Shown: positions 1 through 5,540, numbered from the stretch's first letter. The stretch is 6,202 nt of DNA from a bacterium UBA2219 (GCA_002327765.1 DCUH01000083.1:354-6555), one strand, 5' to 3'. Numbers and translations: made by a program. The notes: a model not told the origin generated them from the letters alone.

Positions 1-260
1 CGGAACTGGATGCCGGTGGCGTCGATATTCCGGGCCATCTCGCCTCCGAGGGCGTCGATCTCCCGGACGAGGTGTCCCTTGGCCGGCCCGCCGATCGCCG
101 GGTTGCACGACATGAGGCCGATGGCGTCGGCGTTGATGGTGAGCAGGAGGGTCGCGCAGCCCATGCGGGCCGCGGCCAGCGCCGCCTCGCAGCCGGCGTG
201 TCCGCCGCCGACCACGATGACGTCGTATTCCTTCGGGTATTCGTACGGCGAACCGCTCAT
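1..260 (-). CDS. mnmG: MnmG (GidA), tRNA U34 modification enzyme, N-terminal part
   Basis: MnmG is the FAD-binding partner of MnmE. Together they install the (carboxymethyl)aminomethyl group on uridine 34 of certain tRNAs in the cytoplasm. Only the first 86 codons are here; the gene continues beyond the left edge. The ATG is at 260-258, with a purine-rich GGGAAGG just upstream. Residues 13-25 (DVIVVGGGHAGCE) form the Rossmann dinucleotide-binding strand and loop, with the GxGxxG glycines at 18, 20 and 23. Residues 50-73 carry the strongly conserved family stretch SCNPAIGGPAKGHLVREIDA plus LGGE, followed by ATGIQF at the edge. The gene follows mnmE on the same strand after a 59-base gap that contains a parS-like site. 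The product call is essentially certain from these motifs; the rest of the protein cannot be judged. Confidence 0.97.
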   Translation of the reverse strand, partial: MSGSPYEYPKEYDVIVVGGGHAGCEAALAAARMGCATLLLTINADAIGLMSCNPAIGGPAKGHLVREIDALGGEMARNIDATGIQF

Positions 261-278
261 CGGCCTTCCCGCAATAAA

Positions 279-294
279 GGTTCCACGTGGAACA
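279..294. promoter_or_regulatory. parS: parS-like ParB binding site
   Basis: Bases 280-293 read GTTCCACGTGGAAC, a perfect 14-bp palindrome centred on CACGTG. On the minus strand the 16-mer is TGTTCCACGTGGAACC. It differs from the widely quoted parS sequence TGTTTCACGTGAAACA at three positions and matches the C/G variant used in several proteobacteria. It lies in the mnmE-mnmG gap, inside the transcribed leader of mnmG. parS sites are known to cluster near oriC, commonly beside the mnmG-rsmG-parA-parB genes. The site match and location are seen directly; ParB binding is inferred. Confidence 0.85.
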
Positions 295-319
295 TCCGCA
301 TCTTTCTTTTTACCATCGC

Positions 320-1717
320 CTACTTGCCGATGCAAAAACGGCGGAACAGCTCGTCCAGCACCTCCTCGGGAGCCACCTCGCCCAGCAGCTCCGCCAGTGC
401 GCGCGACGCCTCCCGGACGTCCGCGGCCGGAAACTCCGGGGAAAGCCCCGCCGCTGCGGACGCCTTGGCCCGGCCAAGGGCCGAAAGCGCCTTCTCGACC
501 GCCAAGCGGTGCCGCTCGCGGGTCAGCGGCGCCTGCGCCCGGACGGCCCCTTCCGAGGGAGCGAGCTCGCGGGCCACGGCCGCCGCCAGCGACGCGATCC
601 CCTCCCCCGTCTTTGCGGAGACGCGGACGACCCCCCTGCCCTCCTTGCCGCCGGCGAGCTCCTCACCCGTCGCCACGGCGGGAAGATCGGACTTGTTCAC
701 CACCAGCAGGTGCGGCCGCCCCGCCGCCTCGCGGAACGCCTCGCGGTCGACTTCCTCCACGGCCCGCCCGCCGTCCAGGACGAACAGGACGAGGTCGGCG
801 CGCGCGATCACGTCGCGGCTGCGCAGGACCCCTTTGCGCTCCACGGGGTCCTCGGTCCGCCGCAGCCCCGCCGTGTCGACGACAAGCACGGGGATCCCCG
901 CCAAGGAGACCTCCGCCTGCAGGTAGTCTCGCGTCGTCCCCGGCGCCTCGTCGACGATGGCTCGCTCCTCCCCCGCCAGGCGGTTCAGCAGGCGGGACTT
1001 CCCCACGTTCGCCACGCCGGCGATCGCCACGGTCGCGCCGTCCCGGAAGCGGCGCCCCGCCTCGAAGGAGCGCAGGAGCGGCTCCAGCCTCGAGGAGATT
1101 TCGCATACCCGTTCGGCTATTTGCTCCGGCTTAGCCTCGGGGACATCGTCCTCGTCGCCGAAGTCTATGGCCGCCTCCAGGGCGGCCAGCAGCGACAGGA
1201 GCCGCTCCCTCAAAGGGCCGACCTCGCTCCCGATACCTCCCCGCATCTGCCGCAGGGCGGCCGCGGCGGCCTCCCCGGTCCTCGCGGCGATGAGGTCCGC
1301 CAACCCCTCCGCCTGGGTGAGGTCCATCTTCCCGTGGTGGAACGCGCGGCGCGAGAACTCGCCCGGCTCCGCCGGGACGGCGCCCGCCGCGCAGGCCGCC
1401 CGCACGACCGCGTCCACGACGGCCGGGCTGCCGTGGAGATGGAGCTCCGCGACGTCCTCGCCCGTGAAGCTGCGCGGCGCGGGGAAGCAGGCGATCAGCG
1501 CGTCGTCTAGCGCCGCGCCGCCCGCGTCGCGGACTTCGGCGCGCACCAGCGTCCTGGGGGCGAGCCCGGCGGGGGAGAGGGGAGTGAGGGCCGCGAGGAT
1601 GCGGAAGGCGGCGGGCCCGGAAAGCCGCACGATCGACACGGCGCCCGCCCCCCCCGGCGTGGCGGGGGAGACGATCGTCGCGCCCTCGCGTGAAGGGCTT
1701 CCGCCGTTATATTCCAA
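320..1717 (-). CDS. mnmE: MnmE (TrmE), tRNA-modifying GTPase
   Basis: The protein is 465 aa, close to the usual 450-460. MnmE binds a one-carbon folate and GTP and acts with MnmG on tRNA wobble uridine 34. The N-terminal folate domain (about 1-130) has ATIVSPATPGGAGAVSIVRL, and residues 129-147 (GKMDLTQAEGLADLIAART) begin the helical domain. The inserted G domain shows G1 GVANVGKS (234-241, with Asn237 at the potassium-binding position), G2 GTTRD (260-264), G3 DTAG (281-284), G4 NKSD (341-344) and G5 SAK (367-369). Glu293 aligns with the catalytic glutamate 282 of E. coli MnmE. The C-terminus FCIGK has the hallmark cysteine (462). The start is a TTG at 1717-1715: an in-frame TGA lies two codons upstream and no other start precedes the conserved residues. 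No good Shine-Dalgarno is visible, and yidC ends only 13 bases before, so translational coupling is plausible. Confidence 0.97.
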   Translation of the reverse strand: MEYNGGSPSREGATIVSPATPGGAGAVSIVRLSGPAAFRILAALTPLSPAGLAPRTLVRAEVRDAGGAALDDALIACFPAPRSFTGEDVAELHLHGSPAVVDAVVRAACAAGAVPAEPGEFSRRAFHHGKMDLTQAEGLADLIAARTGEAAAAALRQMRGGIGSEVGPLRERLLSLLAALEAAIDFGDEDDVPEAKPEQIAERVCEISSRLEPLLRSFEAGRRFRDGATVAIAGVANVGKSRLLNRLAGEERAIVDEAPGTTRDYLQAEVSLAGIPVLVVDTAGLRRTEDPVERKGVLRSRDVIARADLVLFVLDGGRAVEEVDREAFREAAGRPHLLVVNKSDLPAVATGEELAGGKEGRGVVRVSAKTGEGIASLAAAVARELAPSEGAVRAQAPLTRERHRLAVEKALSALGRAKASAAAGLSPEFPAADVREASRALAELLGEVAPEEVLDELFRRFCIGK

Positions 1718-1730
1718 CTTTCAGAACGGG

Positions 1731-3452
1731 TTACGCTATCTCGGACTTGGCCGCATCGGCCTGCCGGTTGTACAGCCACTGCTGCCCGATGCTGAGGATG
1801 TTGTTCACCAGCCAGTAGATGACCAGCCCGGTCGGGAAGCCCCAGAACATGAAGGTGAAGACGACCGGCATGAGGAGCATCATCTTCTGCTGCATCGGGT
1901 CCATCGACATCGACGGCGTCATCTTCTGCTGGATGACCATCGAGATGCCCATGAGCAGCGGGAGCAGCCGGATGGGCAGGGTGAAGCCGGCGACGTGGAT
2001 GTCCCAGAGGAACTCCGGCGCGGACAGGTCGTTGATCCAGGCGAAGAACGGCGCGTGCCGCAGCTCGATGGTGACGAGCAGCCCCTTGTAGAGGGCGATG
2101 AACACCGGGATCTGGGCCAGCATCGGCAGACAGCCGGAGAGGGGATTGATCTTGTACGTCTTGTACAGGTTCATCGTCTCCTGGTTGATCCGGTTCATGT
2201 CCCCCTTGTACTTCTCCTTGAGCTTGTTCAGCACGGGGGCCAGCTCCTGCATCTTCCGCATGGATGCCATCGATTTCTGGGTGAGCGGGAAGAAGAGGAT
2301 TTTGATGAGGATCGTGAGCAGGATGATGTCGATGCCGTAGTTGCCCGTGACGCGGTTGCTCGCCTTCATCAGAAAGACCAGCGGCTTGGCGAGGAACCCG
2401 AACCAGCCGTAGTCGATCAGCGCCTCGAGCCCCTTCTCCGTCGATTCGAGGAGGTCGGACTGTTTGGGCCCGGCGAACACCTTCGCGCCGGCCCGGACCG
2501 TGTCCCCGGCCAGGAGGGTCGCCGCGGAATCGGCCATCGAAAGCAGCGCGCCCTGCTCCCCGATGGGCGCAATCCGCCCGACGGACCAATCCTTTTCGGG
2601 AATCGCGACCCAGGTGAAGTATTTCGAGTCCGCGGAGGCCCAGCGGACCTGCCCTTTCTCGACCTTCCCCTTGGTGATGTCGCTCAAAGAATACCGCTCG
2701 ATCGCCCCCTTCGGGCTGAAGGTCGCTATTCCGTGGAAGGTGTAGGAATCGCCCGCCAGCTCTCCGAGGAACATCTGGGACAGCTCGAGTCCCGGCCGCA
2801 CGGTGACCGGCTCCCTGGAGCCGTTGGCCGCCTGGACGCGGACGTCGAAATCGTACCGGTCGCCGTGGAACACGTATTCCCGCGTCACCCGCACCCCGGT
2901 CGAGGATTCCCACGCGAGCAGGACGCTCCCGGTCGCGCCCGCGGCGACCTCGACGACGTCCGGCGCGACGGAGCGGAAGATCATGGGGGAAGGGAAGGGG
3001 GGGCGGTTCTCTTCCTTATATAAGGAAAGCGGGGGAGGCTGGAGCGATTTCGACCCGACCAGGTCGAGCATCTTTCCGCCCGGCCCCGGCGCGTCCTTGT
3101 ACGACTTGAGCAGGAACGACGTGATCCCGCCGCCCTCGGTGGAGATGCGGGCGGTGAACAGCGGCGTCCTCACCTCGATCTGGCGTTCCGCTGCGGGGAC
3201 GCCCGCCGAGAGCCCTTCCGGCGCGACGGCGCCGGGCGTCGCCGCGCTTCCGGGCGCCGCGGGGCCCGGCAGGGCCGCTTGCGGGGCGACGGCGGCCTTC
3301 CCGGCCCCGGCCTGGGCCGCGACGGCCGCGTTGTCCGTTCCCGCGGGGGTCACCACGGGCTTCGGCGGGGGAGCGGGCATGAAGTACTGGTATAGGAACA
3401 GGACGGCGATCGAGAGAACGATCGCCAGCATCATCCGTTTTTCTTGTCCCAT
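1731..3452 (-). CDS. yidC: YidC membrane protein insertase
   Basis: YidC/Oxa1 insertase, 573 aa from the chosen start; it inserts and folds inner-membrane proteins, alone or with SecYEG. Residues 7-24 form the first membrane segment (MMLAIVLSIAVLFLYQYF). A Pro/Ala-rich linker follows (about 26-85), then the beta-rich periplasmic domain (about 90-330), which marks the Gram-negative type. The C-terminal insertase core (about 348-565) includes YGIDIILLTILIKILFFPLT, a charged coiled-coil hairpin (about 400-425), INPLSGCLPMLAQIPVFIALY and PMQQKMMLLMPVVFTFMFW. Lys384 occupies the place of the conserved groove arginine. The reading frame stays open 28 codons further upstream, but that extension (MAHPEMPPVPPRRRG...) is hydrophilic, unlike the family and inside yidD. 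The ATG at 3452-3450 has a good ribosome site and puts the membrane segment at the N-terminus. The start overlaps yidD by 22 bases. Confidence 0.97.
   Translation of the reverse strand: MGQEKRMMLAIVLSIAVLFLYQYFMPAPPPKPVVTPAGTDNAAVAAQAGAGKAAVAPQAALPGPAAPGSAATPGAVAPEGLSAGVPAAERQIEVRTPLFTARISTEGGGITSFLLKSYKDAPGPGGKMLDLVGSKSLQPPPLSLYKEENRPPFPSPMIFRSVAPDVVEVAAGATGSVLLAWESSTGVRVTREYVFHGDRYDFDVRVQAANGSREPVTVRPGLELSQMFLGELAGDSYTFHGIATFSPKGAIERYSLSDITKGKVEKGQVRWASADSKYFTWVAIPEKDWSVGRIAPIGEQGALLSMADSAATLLAGDTVRAGAKVFAGPKQSDLLESTEKGLEALIDYGWFGFLAKPLVFLMKASNRVTGNYGIDIILLTILIKILFFPLTQKSMASMRKMQELAPVLNKLKEKYKGDMNRINQETMNLYKTYKINPLSGCLPMLAQIPVFIALYKGLLVTIELRHAPFFAWINDLSAPEFLWDIHVAGFTLPIRLLPLLMGISMVIQQKMTPSMSMDPMQQKMMLLMPVVFTFMFWGFPTGLVIYWLVNNILSIGQQWLYNRQADAAKSEIA
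3012..3027. repeat. 16-bp perfect palindrome inside yidC
   Basis: TTCCTTATATAAGGAA is a perfect palindrome and an A+T-rich island in an otherwise GC-rich gene. It lies in the part of yidC that encodes the start of the periplasmic domain (codons for SLYKEEN). No function is known to me; it may simply be coding sequence. Confidence 0.5.
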
Positions 3453-3694
3453 CGGTCCCTCTTTCCGAAAATGTGGATCTTCTTCGGCTCGTCCACGCCG
3501 CCTGGGTGGAACGGGTGGCATCTCAGGATGCGCCATACGCCGTCCAGCGCGCCGACGACCGCCCCGTTGAGGCGCACCGACCCGATCATGTATTCCGAGC
3601 AGCTCGGGTGGAACCTGCAGCAGTTGCCGATGTGCGGAGATATCGCGAGCTGGTAGAACCTCAACGCGCCGATAAGCAGTTCCCGAGGCCGCAT
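3431..3694 (-). CDS. yidD: YidD, membrane protein insertion efficiency factor
   Basis: Small (87 aa) membrane-associated protein of the YidD (DUF37, formerly 'haemolytic') family, which aids YidC-dependent insertion. Family landmarks are all present: LRFYQLAISPHIG near the N-terminus forming an amphipathic helix, CCRFHPSCSEYM (25-36), and WRILRCHPFHPGGVD (54-68) with Cys59. The C-terminal tail is basic (KKIHIFGKRDRWDKKNG). The ATG at 3694-3692 follows the rnpA stop by 6 bases. The AAGGG ribosome site overlaps that stop codon, so translation is probably coupled to rnpA. The stop codon lies 22 bases inside yidC, so the end of yidD carries the yidC ribosome site. Confidence 0.96.
   Translation of the reverse strand: MRPRELLIGALRFYQLAISPHIGNCCRFHPSCSEYMIGSVRLNGAVVGALDGVWRILRCHPFHPGGVDEPKKIHIFGKRDRWDKKNG
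3457..3462 (-). promoter_or_regulatory. Ribosome binding site of yidC, within yidD
   Basis: On the minus strand the bases before the yidC ATG read AGAGGGACCG, a Shine-Dalgarno-like AGAGGG four bases from the start codon. It lies inside the last codons of yidD. It favours the ATG at 3452 over the longer open frame that begins at 3536. Confidence 0.7.
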
Positions 3695-3700
3695 GACCCT

Positions 3701-4081
3701 TCAGCCCTCACCGGACCCCTGCCCCCACCGTTTCCGCAGCGCCGTGAGCAATTCGCCGCTCACGGTCTCCAGCGCCGCGTCCCCGGGCGTTTTCCGGACC
3801 ACGATGGCCGTGCGGGTCCCCTGGGGGAACAGCCCCTTGTTCAGCCGGTAGAATTCCCTCAGGAGGCGCTTCATCCGGTTCCGATCGACCGACCCGCCCG
3901 CGCGCTTCCCCGCGGAGACGCCGACCTGCCGGCGCTGCCCGCCGAGCGCGTCCCGGTACACCGTGTAATGCTCGGTGGTTGCACGCTGCCCCTTCCGCAC
4001 CACTTCCCGGAATTCCCGGTCGGTGCGAAGCCGTTCCTCCGCGGGAAAACCGTGCGGCAGCGACCGGCGGGTCCCGGTCAC
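3701..4081 (-). CDS. rnpA: RNase P protein component (C5)
   Basis: Basic protein of 126 aa that binds the RNase P RNA and helps remove the 5' leader of pre-tRNAs. The family signature is clear: VGVSAGKRAGGSVDRNRMKR (53-72) continuing LLREFYR, with the RNR box at 67-69. The N-terminal EERLRTDREFREVVRKGQR matches the usual 'RLRxxxEFxxVxxxG' opening. The chosen start is the GTG at 4081-4079, whose last two bases with the next A form the rpmH stop (GTGA overlap, 4 bases). No in-frame ATG lies between it and the conserved region. Only a weak AAGAA precedes it, so expression probably relies on coupling to rpmH. The C-terminal tail (WGQGSGEG) is short and low in complexity. Confidence 0.96.
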   Translation of the reverse strand: MTGTRRSLPHGFPAEERLRTDREFREVVRKGQRATTEHYTVYRDALGGQRRQVGVSAGKRAGGSVDRNRMKRLLREFYRLNKGLFPQGTRTAIVVRKTPGDAALETVSGELLTALRKRWGQGSGEG

Positions 4082-4230
4082 TTCTTGCCGGCGATCGCCA
4101 CGCTCAGGCGTTTGCGCCCCTTGGCGCGGCGACGTGCGAGGACCTTGCGTCCCGCCGCGGACGACATGCGCTCGCGGAAACCGTGGGTCCGTTTACGCCG
4201 CAGGTTGTGCGGCTGGTATGTACGCTTCAT
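4078..4230 (-). CDS. rpmH: Ribosomal protein L34 (bL34)
   Basis: This 50-residue protein of the large ribosomal subunit begins MKRTYQPHNLRRKRTHGFRE and continues RMSSAAGRKVLARRRAKGRKRLS, the textbook L34 sequence. It ends in an uncommon short tail, VAIAGKK, where many homologues stop near RLSV. The frame is open for another 103 codons upstream, but that stretch runs antisense to the 5' part of the next gene and across the promoter, so it is not coding. The ATG at 4230-4228 is preceded by AAGGAG, 11 bases away. rpmH is the first gene of the minus-strand train and diverges from the unknown gene at 4355. Confidence 0.98.
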   Translation of the reverse strand: MKRTYQPHNLRRKRTHGFRERMSSAAGRKVLARRRAKGRKRLSVAIAGKK

Positions 4231-4241
4231 GACCTGTTTCG

Positions 4242-4247
4242 CTCCTT
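4242..4247 (-). promoter_or_regulatory. Ribosome binding site of rpmH
   Basis: AAGGAG on the minus strand, a near-consensus Shine-Dalgarno, with an 11-base spacer to the rpmH ATG. The spacer is slightly long, but this is the best site for fixing the start of L34. Confidence 0.75.
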
Positions 4248-4284
4248 CCGTAAACGCAACTCTCTTAACCGTTGAGAAATGTGT

Positions 4285-4314
4285 AATATATGGCTTTAGG
4301 GATTGTCGTGTCAA
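4285..4314 (-). promoter_or_regulatory. Sigma70-type promoter of the rpmH-rnpA-yidD-yidC-mnmE-mnmG train
   Basis: On the minus strand TTGACA (4314-4309) is a perfect -35 element. It is followed after 18 bases by TATATT (4290-4285), one mismatch from TATAAT. Transcription would begin near 4278, about 48 bases before the rpmH ATG. Its strength and position fit the high expression expected for L34. No other strong promoter was seen downstream, so it may drive the whole train. Confidence 0.8.
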
Positions 4315-4354
4315 CCGGTATCGCCGGCAACGTCGCCCCGGGGGGGGAAGATCC

Positions 4355-5257
4355 ATGCCCGATCGGAACACCTTGAGGTACAACCTGAGGCGGTTCCTCC
4401 GTTTCTCGCTCCTGTCGGCGGAGGACGCCCGTCCCGCCCCTTCCGAGACGATCGAGAGCGAGGTCATGTTCGAGCTGACGAAGGAGAACCCCACCAATTG
4501 CCTCTTCGGCCGGTACGACGAGCGGAAGGTCCGCGCCATCGCCGAAAAGGCCGGGCTGATCCGCGGGCTGGCCCGGCTGGGGTACCCCGACCCGATCTTG
4601 ACCCTTTCCTGCGCCGACCCGTCCGAGCAGCGGATCTGCTTCTACGCCGGAGAGCAGGTCCGGGAGCGGCTCCTCCTGGAGGCGCGCCTGCAGCTGACGA
4701 ATTTCCGCCCGAAGCGTGCGATCGGCCCGTTCACCGAAAACACCTCTTTCCGGATGCTCGTCATGCTCTGGCTGGTCCTCTCCGATCCCGACAAGGACTT
4801 CCCCGTCGACCGGCCGCGCCTTCCCGGGCAGCAGCGCCCGGGGCTGGGGCTGCTCGACGAGACGTTCCATCTCCTGCGGACCTTCGCCCGCGACCTCTCG
4901 GTCGACGGCATGCTCGACGTGCCGGAGCACTATCACACCGCGCTGTTTTATTCCCGCTCCTTCCGCTACCTCGACCCGGATGTGGAGGGGAGGTTCCAGG
5001 CGATCGCCCGCGACCTCGCCGGCGTGCCGCTGGCGCTGGCCTCGGATGCGATCCGCAAGGGGTGCCTCGTCGACCGCGCGACCTTGGCGCCACTGGCCTG
5101 GCAGGCTTCGGAACAGGTGATGACCGAGCGCGGGCCGCTGCACCGGTTCCTCCATTCCCAGGCCTACCGCGACGCGAGGGACAAGGCCCAATCAGCTCTC
5201 CGCGTGATTGTCAACTGGGATCTTTACCGCACGAAACTCGCCCTCGGCGAGGGGTGA
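4355..5257 (+). CDS. Conserved-looking hypothetical protein, origin-proximal
   Basis: I do not recognise this 300-aa protein and assign no function. The ATG at 4355 is preceded by GGGGGAAG five bases upstream. The open frame extends far to the left, but only as the antisense of rpmH, rnpA and yidD. There is no signal peptide and no clear membrane segment, so it is probably cytoplasmic; residues 133-142 (RMLVMLWLVL) are a short buried-looking stretch. The N-terminus is basic (RYNLRRFLRF). Residues 50-125 look like a small alpha/beta domain (GRYDERKVRAIAEKAGL, then DPILTLSCADPSEQRICFY, then LEARLQLTNFRPKRAIGPF). The most family-like part is LPGQQRPGLGL (156-166) with PEHYHTALFYSRSFRYLDPD (190-209) and VEGRFQAIARDL (210-221). 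His192 and His194 are candidate functional residues. Its high G+C at third codon positions resembles its neighbours, so there is no sign of recent transfer. It is divergent from rpmH and co-directional with dnaA. Confidence 0.85.
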   Translation: MPDRNTLRYNLRRFLRFSLLSAEDARPAPSETIESEVMFELTKENPTNCLFGRYDERKVRAIAEKAGLIRGLARLGYPDPILTLSCADPSEQRICFYAGEQVRERLLLEARLQLTNFRPKRAIGPFTENTSFRMLVMLWLVLSDPDKDFPVDRPRLPGQQRPGLGLLDETFHLLRTFARDLSVDGMLDVPEHYHTALFYSRSFRYLDPDVEGRFQAIARDLAGVPLALASDAIRKGCLVDRATLAPLAWQASEQVMTERGPLHRFLHSQAYRDARDKAQSALRVIVNWDLYRTKLALGEG

Positions 5258-5321
5258 GAAAAATCTCCTTGATTCTTTTTTCTCGTGTGGTAATTTCGTT
5301 CCTTCCTTGACGCCCCCATGG

Positions 5322-5385
5322 CTGGCCGGGAGGTGGAAACCGAACGGAACCGGAATCTGCAGTACCGCAGGGGAAAACCGGCCAG
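5322..5385. repeat. Inverted repeat with 48-base loop containing a small hairpin
   Basis: CTGGCCGG (5322-5329) is perfectly complementary to CCGGCCAG (5378-5385). Within the loop, CTGC (5357-5360) can pair with GCAG (5367-5370), and GGT/ACC (5332-5341) could close a GGAA tetraloop. The right arm runs directly into the A-rich tract, so on the plus strand it is not followed by Ts and is not a normal terminator. It could be a structured RNA leader or an origin element; I match it to no known riboswitch. Confidence 0.45.
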
Positions 5386-5430
5386 AAAAATAGCTCAACT
5401 AATCAAAATAAAAGTGTTTTTCAATTTATC
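5386..5430. other. A+T-rich tract, candidate DNA unwinding element
   Basis: 36 of 45 bases are A or T, in sharp contrast with the GC-rich surroundings. The tract abuts the DnaA box pair. This arrangement is typical of the strand-opening part of bacterial origins, but no clear DnaA-trio repeat is evident. Confidence 0.5.
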
Positions 5431-5434
5431 CACA
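5426..5434 (+). promoter_or_regulatory. DnaA box (perfect consensus)
   Basis: TTATCCACA is an exact match to the DnaA-box consensus TTATNCACA. It sits at the right border of the A+T-rich tract, 117 bases before the dnaA ATG. It may serve origin function, dnaA autoregulation, or both. Confidence 0.85.
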
Positions 5435-5436
5435 GG

Positions 5437-5445
5437 TGTGGACAA
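5437..5445 (-). promoter_or_regulatory. DnaA box (one mismatch), facing the first
   Basis: On the minus strand this reads TTGTCCACA, one mismatch from TTATNCACA. With the box at 5426 it forms the near-palindrome TTATCCACAGGTGTGGACAA, two boxes head to head with a 2-base gap. Such a close inverted pair would suit cooperative binding of two DnaA molecules. Confidence 0.65.
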
Positions 5446-5525
5446 CCATGTTGGCAACTTGCGTCCTCGACACGTGCTTAACCGTCCATAAATGAACGTT
5501 TTTCGGACTCGCATATCCGCGAAGC

Positions 5526-5540
5526 GCCGCCCTGCGCGGC
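5526..5540 (+). other. GC hairpin just before dnaA
   Basis: GCCGC (5526-5530) and GCGGC (5536-5540) form a 5-bp stem with a 5-base loop, ending 10 bases before the dnaA ATG where a ribosome site would normally lie. No Shine-Dalgarno sequence is visible in the following CTTTCGAAACC-type spacer. It could modulate dnaA translation; the stem is short, so this is tentative. Confidence 0.35.

Noticed and set aside
10..1510. Overlapping plus-strand frames of 374, 284 and 407 codons over mnmG and mnmE
   Set aside because: Shadow frames with low-complexity Pro/Arg-rich translations, lying opposite well-supported genes.
957..3023. Plus-strand open frame of 688 codons across mnmE and yidC
   Set aside because: It is antisense to two certain genes. 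Its arginine/proline/histidine-rich composition is typical of GC-rich shadow frames and it shows no family motif.
3453..3536. 28-codon N-terminal extension of yidC
   Set aside because: It would precede the first membrane segment with a hydrophilic Pro/Arg-rich tail inside yidD. The ATG at 3452 has its own ribosome site and fits the family.
3473..4354. Possible long N-terminal extension of the unknown gene (594-codon open frame)
   Set aside because: The upstream part is antisense to yidD, rnpA and rpmH and crosses the rpmH promoter. The ATG at 4355 has a plausible ribosome site.
4265..5191. Minus-strand frame of 308 codons opposite the unknown gene
   Set aside because: Composition (Glu/Pro/Arg/Gly-rich) is that of a shadow; the plus-strand frame has a more protein-like pattern and a ribosome site.
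5254..5282. Possible rho-independent terminator after the unknown gene (GAGA-AAAA-TCTC, then T6)
   Set aside because: The stem is only 4-5 weak base pairs and the T-run begins 8 bases after it; too poor to annotate.
5192..5398. Small frames of 61 (+) and 68 (-) codons after the unknown gene
   Set aside because: Both use TTG starts, lack ribosome sites and overlap the unknown gene's end or the inverted repeat; no recognisable motif.
5466..5481. Second CACGTG (5471-5476) near dnaA as another parS
   Set aside because: Only the central CACGTG matches; the flanks do not fit the parS arms.
5451..5492. dnaA promoter (TTGGCA at 5451 or CATAAA at 5487)
   Set aside because: No pair of -35 and -10 elements with a sensible 16-18 base spacing was found.
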